Shown here: piece by piece, positions 45,855-55,770 of the stretch
How positions within the stretch are numbered: the first letter of the stretch is position 1
Layout of the letters: every line of letters begins with the position of its first letter
NCBI GenBank assembly: GCA_029243395.1
Contig: JAQWSE010000005.1
Location: 124,001-188,000 of the forward strand
Length of the DNA stretch: 64,000 nucleotides
Reading direction: 5' to 3'
Origin: Paracoccaceae bacterium
GTDB taxonomy: Bacteria > Pseudomonadota > Alphaproteobacteria > Rhodobacterales > Rhodobacteraceae
Made by a program: the position numbers and the translations under genes
Notes under the pieces: generated by a model
Seen by the model: the letters and a program-made list of their open reading frames with translations, nothing else
Databases searched by the model: none
What the model was told of the DNA's origin: nothing

Positions 45855-48530
45855 TCAACCCAAGTTTTGATCCAGGAAAGTTTCCACATCTTGTACTATT
45901 CTTTCTATCTTTTCTATGCCATGCCCTCCACCTTGGGCAAAATCAGGTCGGCCACCCCCCTTACCATTTGTTAAACTTGAAATAATTTTTATGACTTCAA
46001 CAGCCGAAATCACATCACATAAATTATCAGTTACCCCAACGGTATAAGATATTTTATCCATATCTTTATCTTTGGATAGATTTATTATTACGCCAAACTC
46101 TATTTCCTTTTTTTGCTGATCGGTTAAAGATCTCATATCCTTACTTTCAAATTGATCGAGAGTATTAATCACCAAATGCACTCCATGAATTTCCTTTGAA
46201 TAATTATCTACTTGTTTTTGATTAGAAACCTTGCCTACGCCTTTTTTCAGTTCCGCTATTTGATCTAAAAGTAATCTCTTATCTGAAAGTAATGTATTTA
46301 TTCTCTCACTAATCTTATTGACTGGGGCTTTTAACATAACTGCTATTTCAGAAATATTACTGCGGTTAGATTGAGCAAATTTCAATGCATTTAATCCCGT
46401 CAAGGCCTCAATGCGCCTAACACCAGAACTCGAAGCAATTTCAGCTTTAATGACAAAAGAACCAATCATACCAGTTCTTTCAACATGGGTACCACCACAA
46501 AGCTCCATAGAATATTGATTTGTATGCTCTATTCTTGATTTGCGTTCATCAGCATTACCTATCATAACTACACGTACTTCTTCGTCATATTTTTCACCGA
46601 AAAGAGCTTGTGCACCAAGCTTCTTAGCAGCATTTAGGTCCATCAACCTTATAGAAATAATAGAGTTTTGTAAGATTTTTTTGTTAACGATTTTCTCAAC
46701 TAACATGATATCTTTGGTCGACAAAGGCTTGTCATGTGAAAAATCAAATCGGATTTTTTCAGCATCATTAAGTGATCCTCTCTGATTTACATGAGTTCCT
46801 AAAACATCTTTCAAAGCTTGATGCATAATGTGAGTTGCTGAGTGGTTAGCTGATATTCCCTCCCGATTGAAGTCATCTACTTCCAATCTTAGAAGATCTC
46901 CAGCAGACATTTTACCTTTGATTACCTTTAATTTGTGGACAAAGAGATTTCCAATTTTCTGCACATCTTCAATAACGGCCTCCATTTCATCATTAAAGGC
47001 CCTACCAATGTCAGCCACCTGACCGCCACTTTCAGCATAGAATGGTGTTTGGTTAAAGACTGCTTCAACTAAATCATTATTACTGACTTTCGCGTGCTGA
47101 ACTCCTTTAACTACTAAAGCTAAAACCTTTGCCTGTGACCTGCAAGTATTATATCCTAAGAACTCAGTTGCCCCTAATTTACTACCAAGTTCAAACCAAA
47201 TAACATCTAATTTCTTATCACCTGATCCAGACCAAGCCTTTCTTGCCCTTTCTTTCTGCAACTCCATTGCCTGCTCAAAGCCTTTTAAATCTACCTGCAA
47301 TTGTCTCTCCCGGAGAGTATCTTGTGTCAAATCTACAGGAAAACCGTATGTATCATATAACTTAAAGGCAACATCTCCTGATACTTTATCTCCATCTTTT
47401 AAATCATTGATTTCATTGTCTAAAATCTTTAACCCCCTATCTAAGGTTGTCTTGAATTTAACCTCCTCATTGAGTAAACTATCTTGGATCAATTCTTTAG
47501 CTTCAATAAGTTCTGGGAATGCTGTTCCCATCTCCCGGGTCAATGCCCCAACCATTTTGTGCATCATGGGTTCTTTCACGCCCAGAAAATGAGCATGACG
47601 CATAGCTCTTCGCATTATGCGTCTTAAAACATATCCTCTTCCTTCATTGGATGGGAAAATACCCTCTGCTATTAAAAATGCAATTGACCTAATGTGATCA
47701 GCAATCACCCTATGATGGACATTCATGTCCCCATCTGGGTCCTGAGAAGATAAGTTTGCTGACTCCTCAACTAATCCTCTCATAAGATCAGTATTGAAGT
47801 TATCATGTGTTCCTTGCAGAACAGCACCCATTCGTTCCAAACCCATGCCAGTATCAATTGAGGGTTTTGGTAGGTTTGATTGACTGCCATCCTTTGACTG
47901 ATTGTATTGCATAAAAACTAAATTCCAGATTTCTACAAATCTATCCCCATCCTCTTCGGATGAACCAGGAGGTCCTCCTTGCACACTTGGACCATGATCA
48001 TAGAATATTTCTGAACAGGGGCCACAAGGACCCGTTGAGCCCATAGACCAAAAATTATCAGTACTTTTTATTTTTATGATCTGAGAACTAGATAGTCCTG
48101 CATGTTTCTGCCAAATCTTAATAGCTTCTTCATCAGTATGGTAAACGGTGACGAGTAACTTCTCTTTTGGCAAATCAAACTCTTTGGTGATTAAATCCCA
48201 AGCAAGAGGTATAGCTAACTCTTTAAAATAATGACCAAAGGAAAAGTTGCCCAGCATTTCAAAAAAGGTATGATGTCGTGCCGTGTATCCTACATTATCT
48301 AAATCATTATGTTTTCCGCCAGCGCGCAAACACTTTTGACTAGTTACAGCGGATCTATAGTCTCTTTTTTCTGCACCAGTGAAGACATTTTTAAATTGTA
48401 CCATTCCTGAATTCGTAAACATCAGGGTTGGATCATTATTGGGAACTAAAGACGAACTTTTAACGACTTCATGTCCTTTCTTCTCAAAAAAATCCAGAAA
48501 AGTCGTCCGAATTTCTGCTAGCCCAACCAT
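45855..48530 (-). CDS. alaS: Alanyl-tRNA synthetase
   Basis: Class II synthetase charging tRNA-Ala, 891 residues. Domains in order: catalytic (N-terminal TFLDFFEKKGHEVVKSS, CLRAGGKHNDLDNVG and FFEMLGNFSFGHYF), tRNA recognition, the editing domain with HSATHIMHQALK and CGGTHVERTG for zinc, and the C-terminal C-Ala with GGRPDFAQGGG. AGAGGA precedes the ATG. A 7-bp inverted repeat (ATAGTAT/ATACTAT, 48551-48574) sits just upstream in the promoter region; E. coli AlaRS binds a palindrome at its promoter, so autoregulation is conceivable. Confidence 0.98.
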   Translation of the reverse strand: MVGLAEIRTTFLDFFEKKGHEVVKSSSLVPNNDPTLMFTNSGMVQFKNVFTGAEKRDYRSAVTSQKCLRAGGKHNDLDNVGYTARHHTFFEMLGNFSFGHYFKELAIPLAWDLITKEFDLPKEKLLVTVYHTDEEAIKIWQKHAGLSSSQIIKIKSTDNFWSMGSTGPCGPCSEIFYDHGPSVQGGPPGSSEEDGDRFVEIWNLVFMQYNQSKDGSQSNLPKPSIDTGMGLERMGAVLQGTHDNFNTDLMRGLVEESANLSSQDPDGDMNVHHRVIADHIRSIAFLIAEGIFPSNEGRGYVLRRIMRRAMRHAHFLGVKEPMMHKMVGALTREMGTAFPELIEAKELIQDSLLNEEVKFKTTLDRGLKILDNEINDLKDGDKVSGDVAFKLYDTYGFPVDLTQDTLRERQLQVDLKGFEQAMELQKERARKAWSGSGDKKLDVIWFELGSKLGATEFLGYNTCRSQAKVLALVVKGVQHAKVSNNDLVEAVFNQTPFYAESGGQVADIGRAFNDEMEAVIEDVQKIGNLFVHKLKVIKGKMSAGDLLRLEVDDFNREGISANHSATHIMHQALKDVLGTHVNQRGSLNDAEKIRFDFSHDKPLSTKDIMLVEKIVNKKILQNSIISIRLMDLNAAKKLGAQALFGEKYDEEVRVVMIGNADERKSRIEHTNQYSMELCGGTHVERTGMIGSFVIKAEIASSSGVRRIEALTGLNALKFAQSNRSNISEIAVMLKAPVNKISERINTLLSDKRLLLDQIAELKKGVGKVSNQKQVDNYSKEIHGVHLVINTLDQFESKDMRSLTDQQKKEIEFGVIINLSKDKDMDKISYTVGVTDNLCDVISAVEVIKIISSLTNGKGGGRPDFAQGGGHGIEKIERIVQDVETFLDQNLG

Positions 48531-48625
48531 AATTCCTCTTATTATAAACTATAGTATGTCCAATAAAATACTATAATTGTAACGCGTTAAATGTCTTCAT
48601 AAAGCTTATTAGGTCTAGCTCTCAA

Positions 48626-49699
48626 TTAATCTTTTTCCAAAAGAGCAGGTTCTTCGACAATTTCCTTAGAACTATCATTTCCTAAACCATTTGCATTTCT
48701 AATCTTTGCTTCAATCTCTACCGCTAATTCTTGATTATCAATTAAAAATTTCTTTGCATTTTCTCTACCCTGACCTATTCGATCATCACCGTAAGAAAAC
48801 CATGCACCAGATTTCTCAATGATACCAAATTTAACACCTAAATCAATTATTTCGCCTGCCTTTGAAATACCTTCACCATACATTATATCGAATTCCACCT
48901 GCTTAAACGGCGGTGAAACTTTATTCTTTACAACTTTAACACGTGTTGCATTCCCGACTATTTCATCACGATCTTTTAGGGCTCCTATACGTCGAATATC
49001 CAATCTTACCGAAGCATAAAACTTTAATGCATTTCCTCCAGTTGTCGTCTCTGGACTCCCGAACATCACTCCTATCTTCATTCTAATCTGGTTTATAAAA
49101 ATTACCATGCAATTAGAACGACTTATAGAGCCTGTCAACTTTCTCATTGCTTGGCTCATCAACCTAGCTTGAGCGCCTACTTGCGCATCACCCATATCCC
49201 CTTCTAACTCCGACCTAGGGGTTAAGGCTGCCACGGAATCAACCACTACCAATGAAACAGCACCAGATCTAACTAATGTCTCCGTAATCTCTAATGCTTG
49301 CTCGCCTGTATCGGGTTGAGAAATAAGTAATTCATCCAAATTTACCCCTAGTTTCTTAGCATAATTAGGGTCTAAAGCATGTTCGGCATCGACAAATGCA
49401 CAAATACCTTCTGTCTTTTGCTCCTCTGCTACTACATGGAGGGCTAAGGTTGTTTTTCCAGAACTTTCAGGTCCATATATTTCAACAATTCGACCCTTGG
49501 GAAGTCCTCCAATACCAAGGGCTATATCTAAACTAATTGATCCTGTTGAAACTGCTTCAATATCCATCACTGGATTTTCTTGTCCTAATTTCATTATTGA
49601 GCCTTTTCCAAAATTTCGCTCAATCTGGGCTAGTGCAGTTTCAAGTGCTTTTTCTTTATCCATTACAAGTCTTTCTGAAAAATCAACAAGTTTTGTCAT
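48626..49699 (-). CDS. recA: RecA recombinase
   Basis: Strand-exchange ATPase and SOS coprotease, 357 residues. Walker A is GPESSGKTT near residue 80, [10 protein letters not shown] is Walker B, and the L1/L2 loops are visible (QALRKL-type [27 protein letters not shown]). The ATG at 49699 has AAGGA 7 nt upstream. A perfect LexA-type box lies 82 nt upstream (49782-49796), so SOS induction is expected. Order trmJ / icd / alaS / recA is typical of alphaproteobacteria. Confidence 0.98.
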   Translation of the reverse strand: MTKLVDFSERLVMDKEKALETALAQIERNFGKGSIMKLGQENPVMDIEAVSTGSISLDIALGIGGLPKGRIVEIYGPESSGKTTLALHVVAEEQKTEGICAFVDAEHALDPNYAKKLGVNLDELLISQPDTGEQALEITETLVRSGAVSLVVVDSVAALTPRSELEGDMGDAQVGAQARLMSQAMRKLTGSISRSNCMVIFINQIRMKIGVMFGSPETTTGGNALKFYASVRLDIRRIGALKDRDEIVGNATRVKVVKNKVSPPFKQVEFDIMYGEGISKAGEIIDLGVKFGIIEKSGAWFSYGDDRIGQGRENAKKFLIDNQELAVEIEAKIRNANGLGNDSSKEIVEEPALLEKD

Positions 49700-49781
49700 T
49701 TATATTTCCTTATTTCATATCTTTGTTTCGGTAGCAACATTACAAACTTAAAACTCAATAAAAATGATGGAATCACATTTT

Positions 49782-49796
49782 GTTCACTTTATGTTC
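49782..49796 (-). promoter_or_regulatory. LexA (SOS) box upstream of recA
   Basis: Plus strand reads GTTCACTTTATGTTC, an exact GTTC-N7-GTTC match to the alphaproteobacterial LexA operator, in the rsmB-recA gap and in the expected place for recA. Confidence 0.85.
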
Positions 49797-49833
49797 TTGC
49801 ATTTTTTTTTTCATTTAGCAAGATGATTCTGGA

Positions 49834-51048
49834 TCAATCTACTCTCTTTAAAACCGCTCTAAAAAACCCATCTCCTGCTACTAAGGGATGTAAAAACATT
49901 CGATTTAAATCTCTGAAATTGTGGTTTTGCATCAAAAAAAAATTTACCTGTGCATCACCTTCTTCTGGTAACAAAGAGCAAACCACATAAATGATAACAC
50001 CCCCAACTTTCACGTGAGAACTAGCTTCCTTGAGAATTTTTGCCTGATTTTCCTTCAATTCTTCAAGCCTATTTTTAGTTAAGTTCCATTTGGCTTGGGG
50101 ATCGCGTCTCCAAACACCTGATCCAGAGCAAGGTGCGTCCACAAAAACAACATCACAAGATGATCTGTAATTATTTAAATCTAAAATATTTAATAATTTT
50201 ATGGTAGCACCTGCCCTGTTAGCCCGACTTATCAATTCAACAAGTCTTTTCTGATTAATATCAAAAGCTAATAATTCTCCTCTGTTCATAGTAGTAGAAG
50301 CTATTGCTAATATTTTTCCTCCCCCACCAGCACAATAATCAAGAATACATTTACCTTCGATTATTTCAGGTAAATCACACATGACCTGAGAAGATAGATC
50401 TTGGATCTCGATCATTCCAGAATTATAACTTCTAGAAGATTTTACCAATTTCCCACCTTCAATAACTTGAAGCGCATTTGTAGCAATGCTTAAACGAGAA
50501 CATAAGATTCCCTCAGCAGCTAATTTCTTTTGGGCTTCAGTCGTCTGATTTTTGATCAGATTTACACGCAAATAAAGTGGGGCTCTTTCTTGCATTTCTT
50601 TCATAACTGATTTCAAGTCTGCTCCAAGTGATTGCGATAATCCATCGGCCAAAAATGATGGGTAATTAAAAGCTATTGAGCTTGGAGCTTCTGCCAAAAT
50701 TTGGTTTTTCTCATCCAGTATTTTGATTTCGTTTGAATTTGGAGGATTGAGAAAATATTCATTTTCCTTTATTTCGTTTATCAATTCATCTTTTTTATAA
50801 TGATCAGCCAAATAGGATAGAATTAAAAGGCGGCCATTTTCTTTATAGCCTCTCAATTCAAATGGAAAGATAAGTGATTTTCTTTTTCTAAGAACTTCAA
50901 AAATTATATCACGAATGGAATATCTATCGCCAGAACCGGCAAATCGATTACCTCTAAACCAGCTTTTTAAGGCTACCTCAATTGGTTTGCCTATGAGATA
51001 ATCATCGATTATCTCAATTGCCGCTGCTGCTCTTGAAATTGCACGCAT
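49834..51048 (-). CDS. rsmB: RsmB-type rRNA (cytosine-5) methyltransferase
   Basis: NOL1/NOP2/Sun family RNA m5C methyltransferase, 404 residues. The SAM-binding motif is LDYCAGGGGKILAIA; the two catalytic cysteines are in VDAPCSGSGVWRRDP and VVCSLLPEEGD. An N-terminal NusB-like helical part is present, as in RsmB. Assignment to 16S C967 is by family and could instead be a close NOP2 relative. guaB ends 14 nt upstream, so they are probably cotranscribed. Confidence 0.9.
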   Translation of the reverse strand: MRAISRAAAAIEIIDDYLIGKPIEVALKSWFRGNRFAGSGDRYSIRDIIFEVLRKRKSLIFPFELRGYKENGRLLILSYLADHYKKDELINEIKENEYFLNPPNSNEIKILDEKNQILAEAPSSIAFNYPSFLADGLSQSLGADLKSVMKEMQERAPLYLRVNLIKNQTTEAQKKLAAEGILCSRLSIATNALQVIEGGKLVKSSRSYNSGMIEIQDLSSQVMCDLPEIIEGKCILDYCAGGGGKILAIASTTMNRGELLAFDINQKRLVELISRANRAGATIKLLNILDLNNYRSSCDVVFVDAPCSGSGVWRRDPQAKWNLTKNRLEELKENQAKILKEASSHVKVGGVIIYVVCSLLPEEGDAQVNFFLMQNHNFRDLNRMFLHPLVAGDGFFRAVLKRVD

Positions 51049-51062
51049 ACCCTTAAAAGAAA

Positions 51063-52535
51063 TTAAACCTCTTCTATGCCCAGTTTACTCCAGTAATTTG
51101 GTGCTTCCCTTGTTATCTTAACATCATGTACATGACTTTCTGAAAGTCCAGACCCTGAAATTCTAACAAATGAACAACCTTTTCTCATAGATTGAATATC
51201 CTTGTTACCAGTATACCCCATAGCTGCCCTTAATCCACCAATGAGTTGGTGGATTACATTATTGACGGGCCCCTTATATGATACCTGCCCTTCTATCCCT
51301 TCTGGAACCAACTTCTCAGCTTGAACTTCTTTTTGAAAATAACGATCTGCAGATCCTCTGGCCATCGCCCCGAGAGAACCCATACCACGATAAGTCTTAA
51401 AGCTCCTACCTTGGAATAAAATTATCTCTCCTGGTGCCTCATCGGTGCCAGCCAACAACGATCCTATCATCGCGCAAGTCGCTCCTGCTGCTATGGATTT
51501 TGCAAAATCTCCTGAGAACTTTATACCTCCATCAGCTACTATTGGAATTCTTCCTGTTTCAGCTTCCTCAACGCAATTCATTATTGCTGTCAATTGAGGA
51601 ACTCCTACTCCAGCTACTATTCTAGTAGTACAAATAGAGCCTGGGCCAATACCAACTTTTATTCCATCTGCACCCGCATCAATCAACGCCTTTGTTGCAT
51701 CTCGGGTGGCCACATTTCCTGCAATCACTTGCACACCCTTAAACTCTTTCTTTATTCTCCCGACGGCATCAATAACTGAAGAAGAATGTCCATGAGCAGT
51801 ATCTATTACCACAATATCAACTTCCGCATCAATTAATGCCCCAGACCTATTGAAGCCATCCTCCCCAACAGTGGAAGCTGCAGCGCACCTTAACCGACCA
51901 AGTGAATCCTTACATGCGTAAGGATTTAATACAGATTGCTCAATATCTCTTATTGTGAGAAGTCCTGATAATTGATCATTTTGATCTATCACCAATAGTT
52001 TTTCAATTCTCCTTTCTCCCATTAGTTTTTTTGCTTCATTCACGTTTATTGGCTCGCTCACTGTAGCCAGATCCTCTTTTGTCATTATTTCTTTTACTGG
52101 GATGCCATCGTTCTCTACAAAACGAATATCTCTATTTGTCACTATGCCAATAACTCTCCGACTATCGCTGATAACCGGAAAACCAGTTATCTTATACTTT
52201 CGAGCTAGCTCTTTAGCTTTTTTTACGGTGTCATCAGGTTTAAGTGTTATTGGGTTAGATACAATTCCACTTTCAAACCTTTTTACCGAAGAAACATGTT
52301 CCACTTGCTCTTCAATACTTAAATTTCTATGAACAACACCCAAACCACCCGATTGAGCCATGGCAATAGCCATTTTTGTTTCGGTTACTGTATCCATCGC
52401 TGAAGAAATTAGTGGAATATTTAGTTTTATATCTTTAGTAATCATGGTCTCAGTGTCCACCATGTCAGGAGTTACAGAAGACGCTGCCGGAACTAGCAAA
52501 ACATCATCAAAAGTTATGGCTTCTCTGATTTTCAT
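51063..52535 (-). CDS. guaB: IMP dehydrogenase
   Basis: NAD-dependent oxidation of IMP to XMP, the committed step to guanine nucleotides. It is 490 residues: TIM barrel interrupted by a tandem CBS domain (about 95-205). The catalytic cysteine is in [11 protein letters not shown], with GADGIKVG and the mobile flap [10 protein letters not shown]. Full length with both CBS repeats. Followed by rsmB after 14 nt; rlmE ends 77 nt upstream. Confidence 0.98.
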   Translation of the reverse strand: MKIREAITFDDVLLVPAASSVTPDMVDTETMITKDIKLNIPLISSAMDTVTETKMAIAMAQSGGLGVVHRNLSIEEQVEHVSSVKRFESGIVSNPITLKPDDTVKKAKELARKYKITGFPVISDSRRVIGIVTNRDIRFVENDGIPVKEIMTKEDLATVSEPINVNEAKKLMGERRIEKLLVIDQNDQLSGLLTIRDIEQSVLNPYACKDSLGRLRCAAASTVGEDGFNRSGALIDAEVDIVVIDTAHGHSSSVIDAVGRIKKEFKGVQVIAGNVATRDATKALIDAGADGIKVGIGPGSICTTRIVAGVGVPQLTAIMNCVEEAETGRIPIVADGGIKFSGDFAKSIAAGATCAMIGSLLAGTDEAPGEIILFQGRSFKTYRGMGSLGAMARGSADRYFQKEVQAEKLVPEGIEGQVSYKGPVNNVIHQLIGGLRAAMGYTGNKDIQSMRKGCSFVRISGSGLSESHVHDVKITREAPNYWSKLGIEEV

Positions 52536-52612
52536 TAATTCAATGCACTTTCTTACCCAAATTTGGTTTACCGAAATATTAAAAAAGTTATTAAAACCAT
52601 AATATTCATAAG

Positions 52613-53374
52613 TTATTGTTTGATAAAATCTAAGGCCACTACATACTTTTCCGAACTATCAGACCTACTAGATTTTGGTTTAAAATTAATGACTTTCTTG
52701 AACTTACTTTTTATAGTTCTTTGTAAATTCATTTCCGCACCGCCCGTAAGAACTTTAGCAATAAAATTTCCACCGGGTTTAAGATAGTCAAAAGAAAAAT
52801 ATGCAGCAGCTTCACATAATGCCATAATTCTTAGATGATCAGATTTTTTGTGTCCTGTAGAATTTGCTGCCATGTCAGACATTATAACATCTGCCGGCAC
52901 AGACAATAGACTGGCAATTCTTAGGGAAAAATCAACTTCTAAAAAATCACAAACATGAAATTCGGCCCCCTTGATAGGAGAAACTGGTTTTAAGTCAATA
53001 CCTAAAACCCGGCCTGCTTTCTTAGTCATTATTTTGTTGTCTGCATTAGTTTTATCTACGGCCACCTGAGCCCAACTTCCTGGCGCCGATCCCAAATCTA
53101 CAACAGTATCACCAAATTTAAATATACTAAATTTTTCATTGATTTCTAAAATTTTAAAAGCTGCCCTACTCCTAAAGCCTTCATGCTTAGCAAGCTTAAC
53201 AAATGGATCGTTTAACTGTCGCCTTAACCAATTGGTAGAGGATAACTTTCTTCCCTTAGCAGTTTTGACTGAGACTTTCTTTCCTTTATCAATTACGGTT
53301 GCCAAAGTTTTATTTGCCGATAAATTATTTTTTGAACGTGGTTTATTACTGTTGCTAGGCGATATTTTTCTCAT
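52613..53374 (-). CDS. rlmE: RlmE, 23S rRNA U2552 2'-O-methyltransferase
   Basis: FtsJ-family methyltransferase acting late in 50S assembly. About 253 residues, with a basic N-terminal extension of about 60 residues, then FRSRAAFKILEINEKF, the SAM motif VVDLGSAPGSWAQVA and the catalytic KDKE-type residues (including DFLEVDF, MSDMAANSTG and FIAKVLTGG). The start at 53374 (MRKISP) is chosen over an upstream one, and overlaps the end of ppx by 20 nt, implying coupling. Confidence 0.94.
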   Translation of the reverse strand: MRKISPSNSNKPRSKNNLSANKTLATVIDKGKKVSVKTAKGRKLSSTNWLRRQLNDPFVKLAKHEGFRSRAAFKILEINEKFSIFKFGDTVVDLGSAPGSWAQVAVDKTNADNKIMTKKAGRVLGIDLKPVSPIKGAEFHVCDFLEVDFSLRIASLLSVPADVIMSDMAANSTGHKKSDHLRIMALCEAAAYFSFDYLKPGGNFIAKVLTGGAEMNLQRTIKSKFKKVINFKPKSSRSDSSEKYVVALDFIKQ

Positions 53375-54503
53375 TGATCCTACCAAAATGGTTGTCTGCA
53401 CTCATTAGTGAATACAGTATCCCCTCCCTTAACCCCCGATCAGCCACCCTCATACTTTTAGTTGGCCAAATTCTCAACAAAGTCTGCATGATGGCAGATC
53501 CAGACATGATCAATTCAGCTCTATCCCGCCCTATACCAGGTTCTCTTTTTCTTCCTTCAGGACCAAGCTGTAAAAATTTTTTAATTACTGCGTCAATATC
53601 AGCAGCTTTTAAGTCAAGACCATCTACCTTCAGCCTGTCATATCTGCGAAGACCCAAATGTACTGCTCCCAAGGTAGTCACTGTTCCCGAGGTGCCAATC
53701 ATTTGCAAATCTTCTTTCTTATCACTTATATTCTCTGAAAAGTAAGGTAAAAAATTTTCAATTTGTTGTTCAAAATCGCAAGACATTAAAGCAAATCTGG
53801 CATTATCATCTTCAACATCAGAATACCTTTCCAACAAAGTTGCCACCCCAAGTGGCACCGAAATCCAATCAACTATTCTTACTCTCCCTTTGCCTCTAGA
53901 AAAATTTCTTGTACCAGCTGATTTGTGATGACCTAGTTGCAATTCTAACATTGCTGCCACTCGATGTTCTTGAGGAACACGAACTAAATCAATCCAAACT
54001 AATTCAGTAGAACCTCCTCCAATATCAACAATTAAAACTTGAGATACCTTACAGTCTAGCAAGGGAGCACAACTGATCACAGCCAACCTAGCCTCTTCTT
54101 CAGGTTTTATAAGTTCTAAAGTTAGACCCGTATCCCTCTTCACCTTACTGAGAAATTTCCTGCCGTTCTTCGATCGCCTGCATGCCTCTGTAGCTACCAG
54201 GCGTGACCTTCTCACCTCAAATCTTTTAAGCTTCTTAGAACAAACGTGTAAGGCCTGAAGGGCTCTAGCAATGCCTGCTTGAGATAGTTCCCCAGTTCTC
54301 TCTAAGTCAAGTCCAAGCCTGACTGACTTTGAAAAAGCATCTACTATTTCGAATCTGGGACCAGTTGGTCGGGCGATAAGCATTCGACAACTATTTGTTC
54401 CTAAGTCTAATGCTGCGTACAATGATTTCTTACTTCTTTCTTCGCCCCTTTTAAATTCATCCTTATGCCTTACCAACTTAGGATCCTTGCCTAAGTTCAC
54501 CAT
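53355..54503 (-). CDS. Ppx/GppA exopolyphosphatase-family protein
   Basis: ASKHA-fold phosphatase of 382 residues acting on polyphosphate or pppGpp. Phosphate-binding motifs: AALDLGTNSCRMLIAR near residue 33, and VDIGGGSTELVWI near 165. The catalytic-glutamate region ATEACRRSKNG is present. It has only the N-terminal two-lobe part, lacking the C-terminal HD-like domains of E. coli Ppx, as is usual for the alphaproteobacterial members next to rlmE. Divergent from the methyltransferase gene at 54785. Confidence 0.9.
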   Translation of the reverse strand: MVNLGKDPKLVRHKDEFKRGEERSKKSLYAALDLGTNSCRMLIARPTGPRFEIVDAFSKSVRLGLDLERTGELSQAGIARALQALHVCSKKLKRFEVRRSRLVATEACRRSKNGRKFLSKVKRDTGLTLELIKPEEEARLAVISCAPLLDCKVSQVLIVDIGGGSTELVWIDLVRVPQEHRVAAMLELQLGHHKSAGTRNFSRGKGRVRIVDWISVPLGVATLLERYSDVEDDNARFALMSCDFEQQIENFLPYFSENISDKKEDLQMIGTSGTVTTLGAVHLGLRRYDRLKVDGLDLKAADIDAVIKKFLQLGPEGRKREPGIGRDRAELIMSGSAIMQTLLRIWPTKSMRVADRGLREGILYSLMSADNHFGRINEKNIA

Positions 54504-54784
54504 AAAATTACCCTTTCACAAAAAATAGTAGAACCGGAATTTAGTAAAATTAACCTCTTATTGACCAGTTACCAGTTAGCTTACTACTTTTCTATTTGAT
54601 ATCAGGGTAGTATAAACATTGAATTAACTCAACAGGTTTAAATCTTTGCTCTTTAGTGTCGTCTTAGGTCATAAATCTGTCGATTTCAGAATAACAAAGC
54701 TGTCAAGTCACCTGTTACAAACTTTTGGGGAAGTGATGCTGACAAAAAAATCTACCAATTTTTCCATAGTAAGATAAGAGAAAT

Positions 54785-55729
54785 ATGACGAAAACTGTTC
54801 TAGAAAGTTTAAATAAAACAGTAATAATTGGCCATGATGAACCATTTTGTGTAATAGGTGAAAGAATAAATCCTACCGGCAGAAAAAAATTGGCCGCCGA
54901 ACTTGAAGCAGAAATTTTTGATACAGTAAGGCATGATGCATTACATCAGGTAAGTTCAGGAGCGTGCGTGTTAGATATTAATGCTGGAGTGGTATATAAT
55001 ACTAATCCTAACCCTAACGAAACTGAACCAATCTTGATGGAAAAATTGATAACACTAGTACAAACTGTTGTGGATGTACCCCTATGTATTGACAGTTCTG
55101 TTCCCGCCGCACTAGAAGCAGGACTTAATGTAACGAAAGGGAGACCCTTATTAAACTCAGTTACAGGTGAAGAAGAGCGCTTGGAAGTGCTTCTGCCTTT
55201 AGTAAAGAAATTTAATGTGCCTGTCGTCGCAATTTCAAATGATGACACCGGCATATCAGAAGACCCTGACATACGTTTTGCAGTTGCAAAAAAGATAGTC
55301 CAACGGGCTTCTGATTTTGGCATTCCTGCAAATGACATTGTGGTTGATCCTTTGGTGATGCCCATTGGGGCAATGGCAACTGCAGGTCAACAAGTGTTTA
55401 AACTTGTTAAAAGGTTGCGAGAAGAACTGAAAGTCAATACTACATGCGGAGCTTCAAACATATCCTTTGGCTTACCCAATAGGCATACTATTAATGCCAC
55501 ATTTCTACCAATGGCAATAGCTTCTGGAATGTCCAGTGCTATTATGAATCCAACAAATCCAGATGAAATGAGCGCCATTCTAGCAGCCAATTTACTTATG
55601 AACAAAGATGCTAATGGATCAAAATGGATTAAGAACAATAGATCACTTGACCAAAAAACTGAATCAAATGGAAGTATTGGAGAAAGAAGAAGAAGAGGTG
55701 ACCGTCATCGACGGAGCAGTCCAAGATAG
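54785..55729 (+). CDS. Methyltetrahydrofolate:corrinoid methyltransferase (pterin-binding TIM barrel)
   Basis: DHPS-like TIM-barrel protein of 314 residues that moves a methyl group between methyltetrahydrofolate and a corrinoid protein. Seen: VIGERINPTGRKKLA near the N-terminus, VLDINAGVV near 60, CIDSSVPAALEAGL near 100, VDPLVMPIGA near 200 and CGASNISFGLPNRHTIN near 225, the MetH/AcsE pterin-site pattern. The C-terminus is short and arginine-rich (ERRRRGDRHRRSSPR), which looks like a real tail. Forms an operon with the RACo gene 41 nt downstream. A free-standing pterin module fits a split MetH or a methylated-amine pathway; see findings. Confidence 0.9.
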   Translation: MTKTVLESLNKTVIIGHDEPFCVIGERINPTGRKKLAAELEAEIFDTVRHDALHQVSSGACVLDINAGVVYNTNPNPNETEPILMEKLITLVQTVVDVPLCIDSSVPAALEAGLNVTKGRPLLNSVTGEEERLEVLLPLVKKFNVPVVAISNDDTGISEDPDIRFAVAKKIVQRASDFGIPANDIVVDPLVMPIGAMATAGQQVFKLVKRLREELKVNTTCGASNISFGLPNRHTINATFLPMAIASGMSSAIMNPTNPDEMSAILAANLLMNKDANGSKWIKNNRSLDQKTESNGSIGERRRRGDRHRRSSPR

Positions 55730-55770
55730 CGTTTAACAACTTCTTTCAAGATTTGATACCGGAGTTTATT

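Noticed and set aside
54504-54784. Possible cobalamin riboswitch before the methyltransferase/RACo operon
   Set aside because: No B12-box or matching core sequence is visible. The gap holds a short tandem repeat (ACCAGTT twice at 54564-54577) and a near-palindrome TTGAATTAACTCAA, not a recognised riboswitch.
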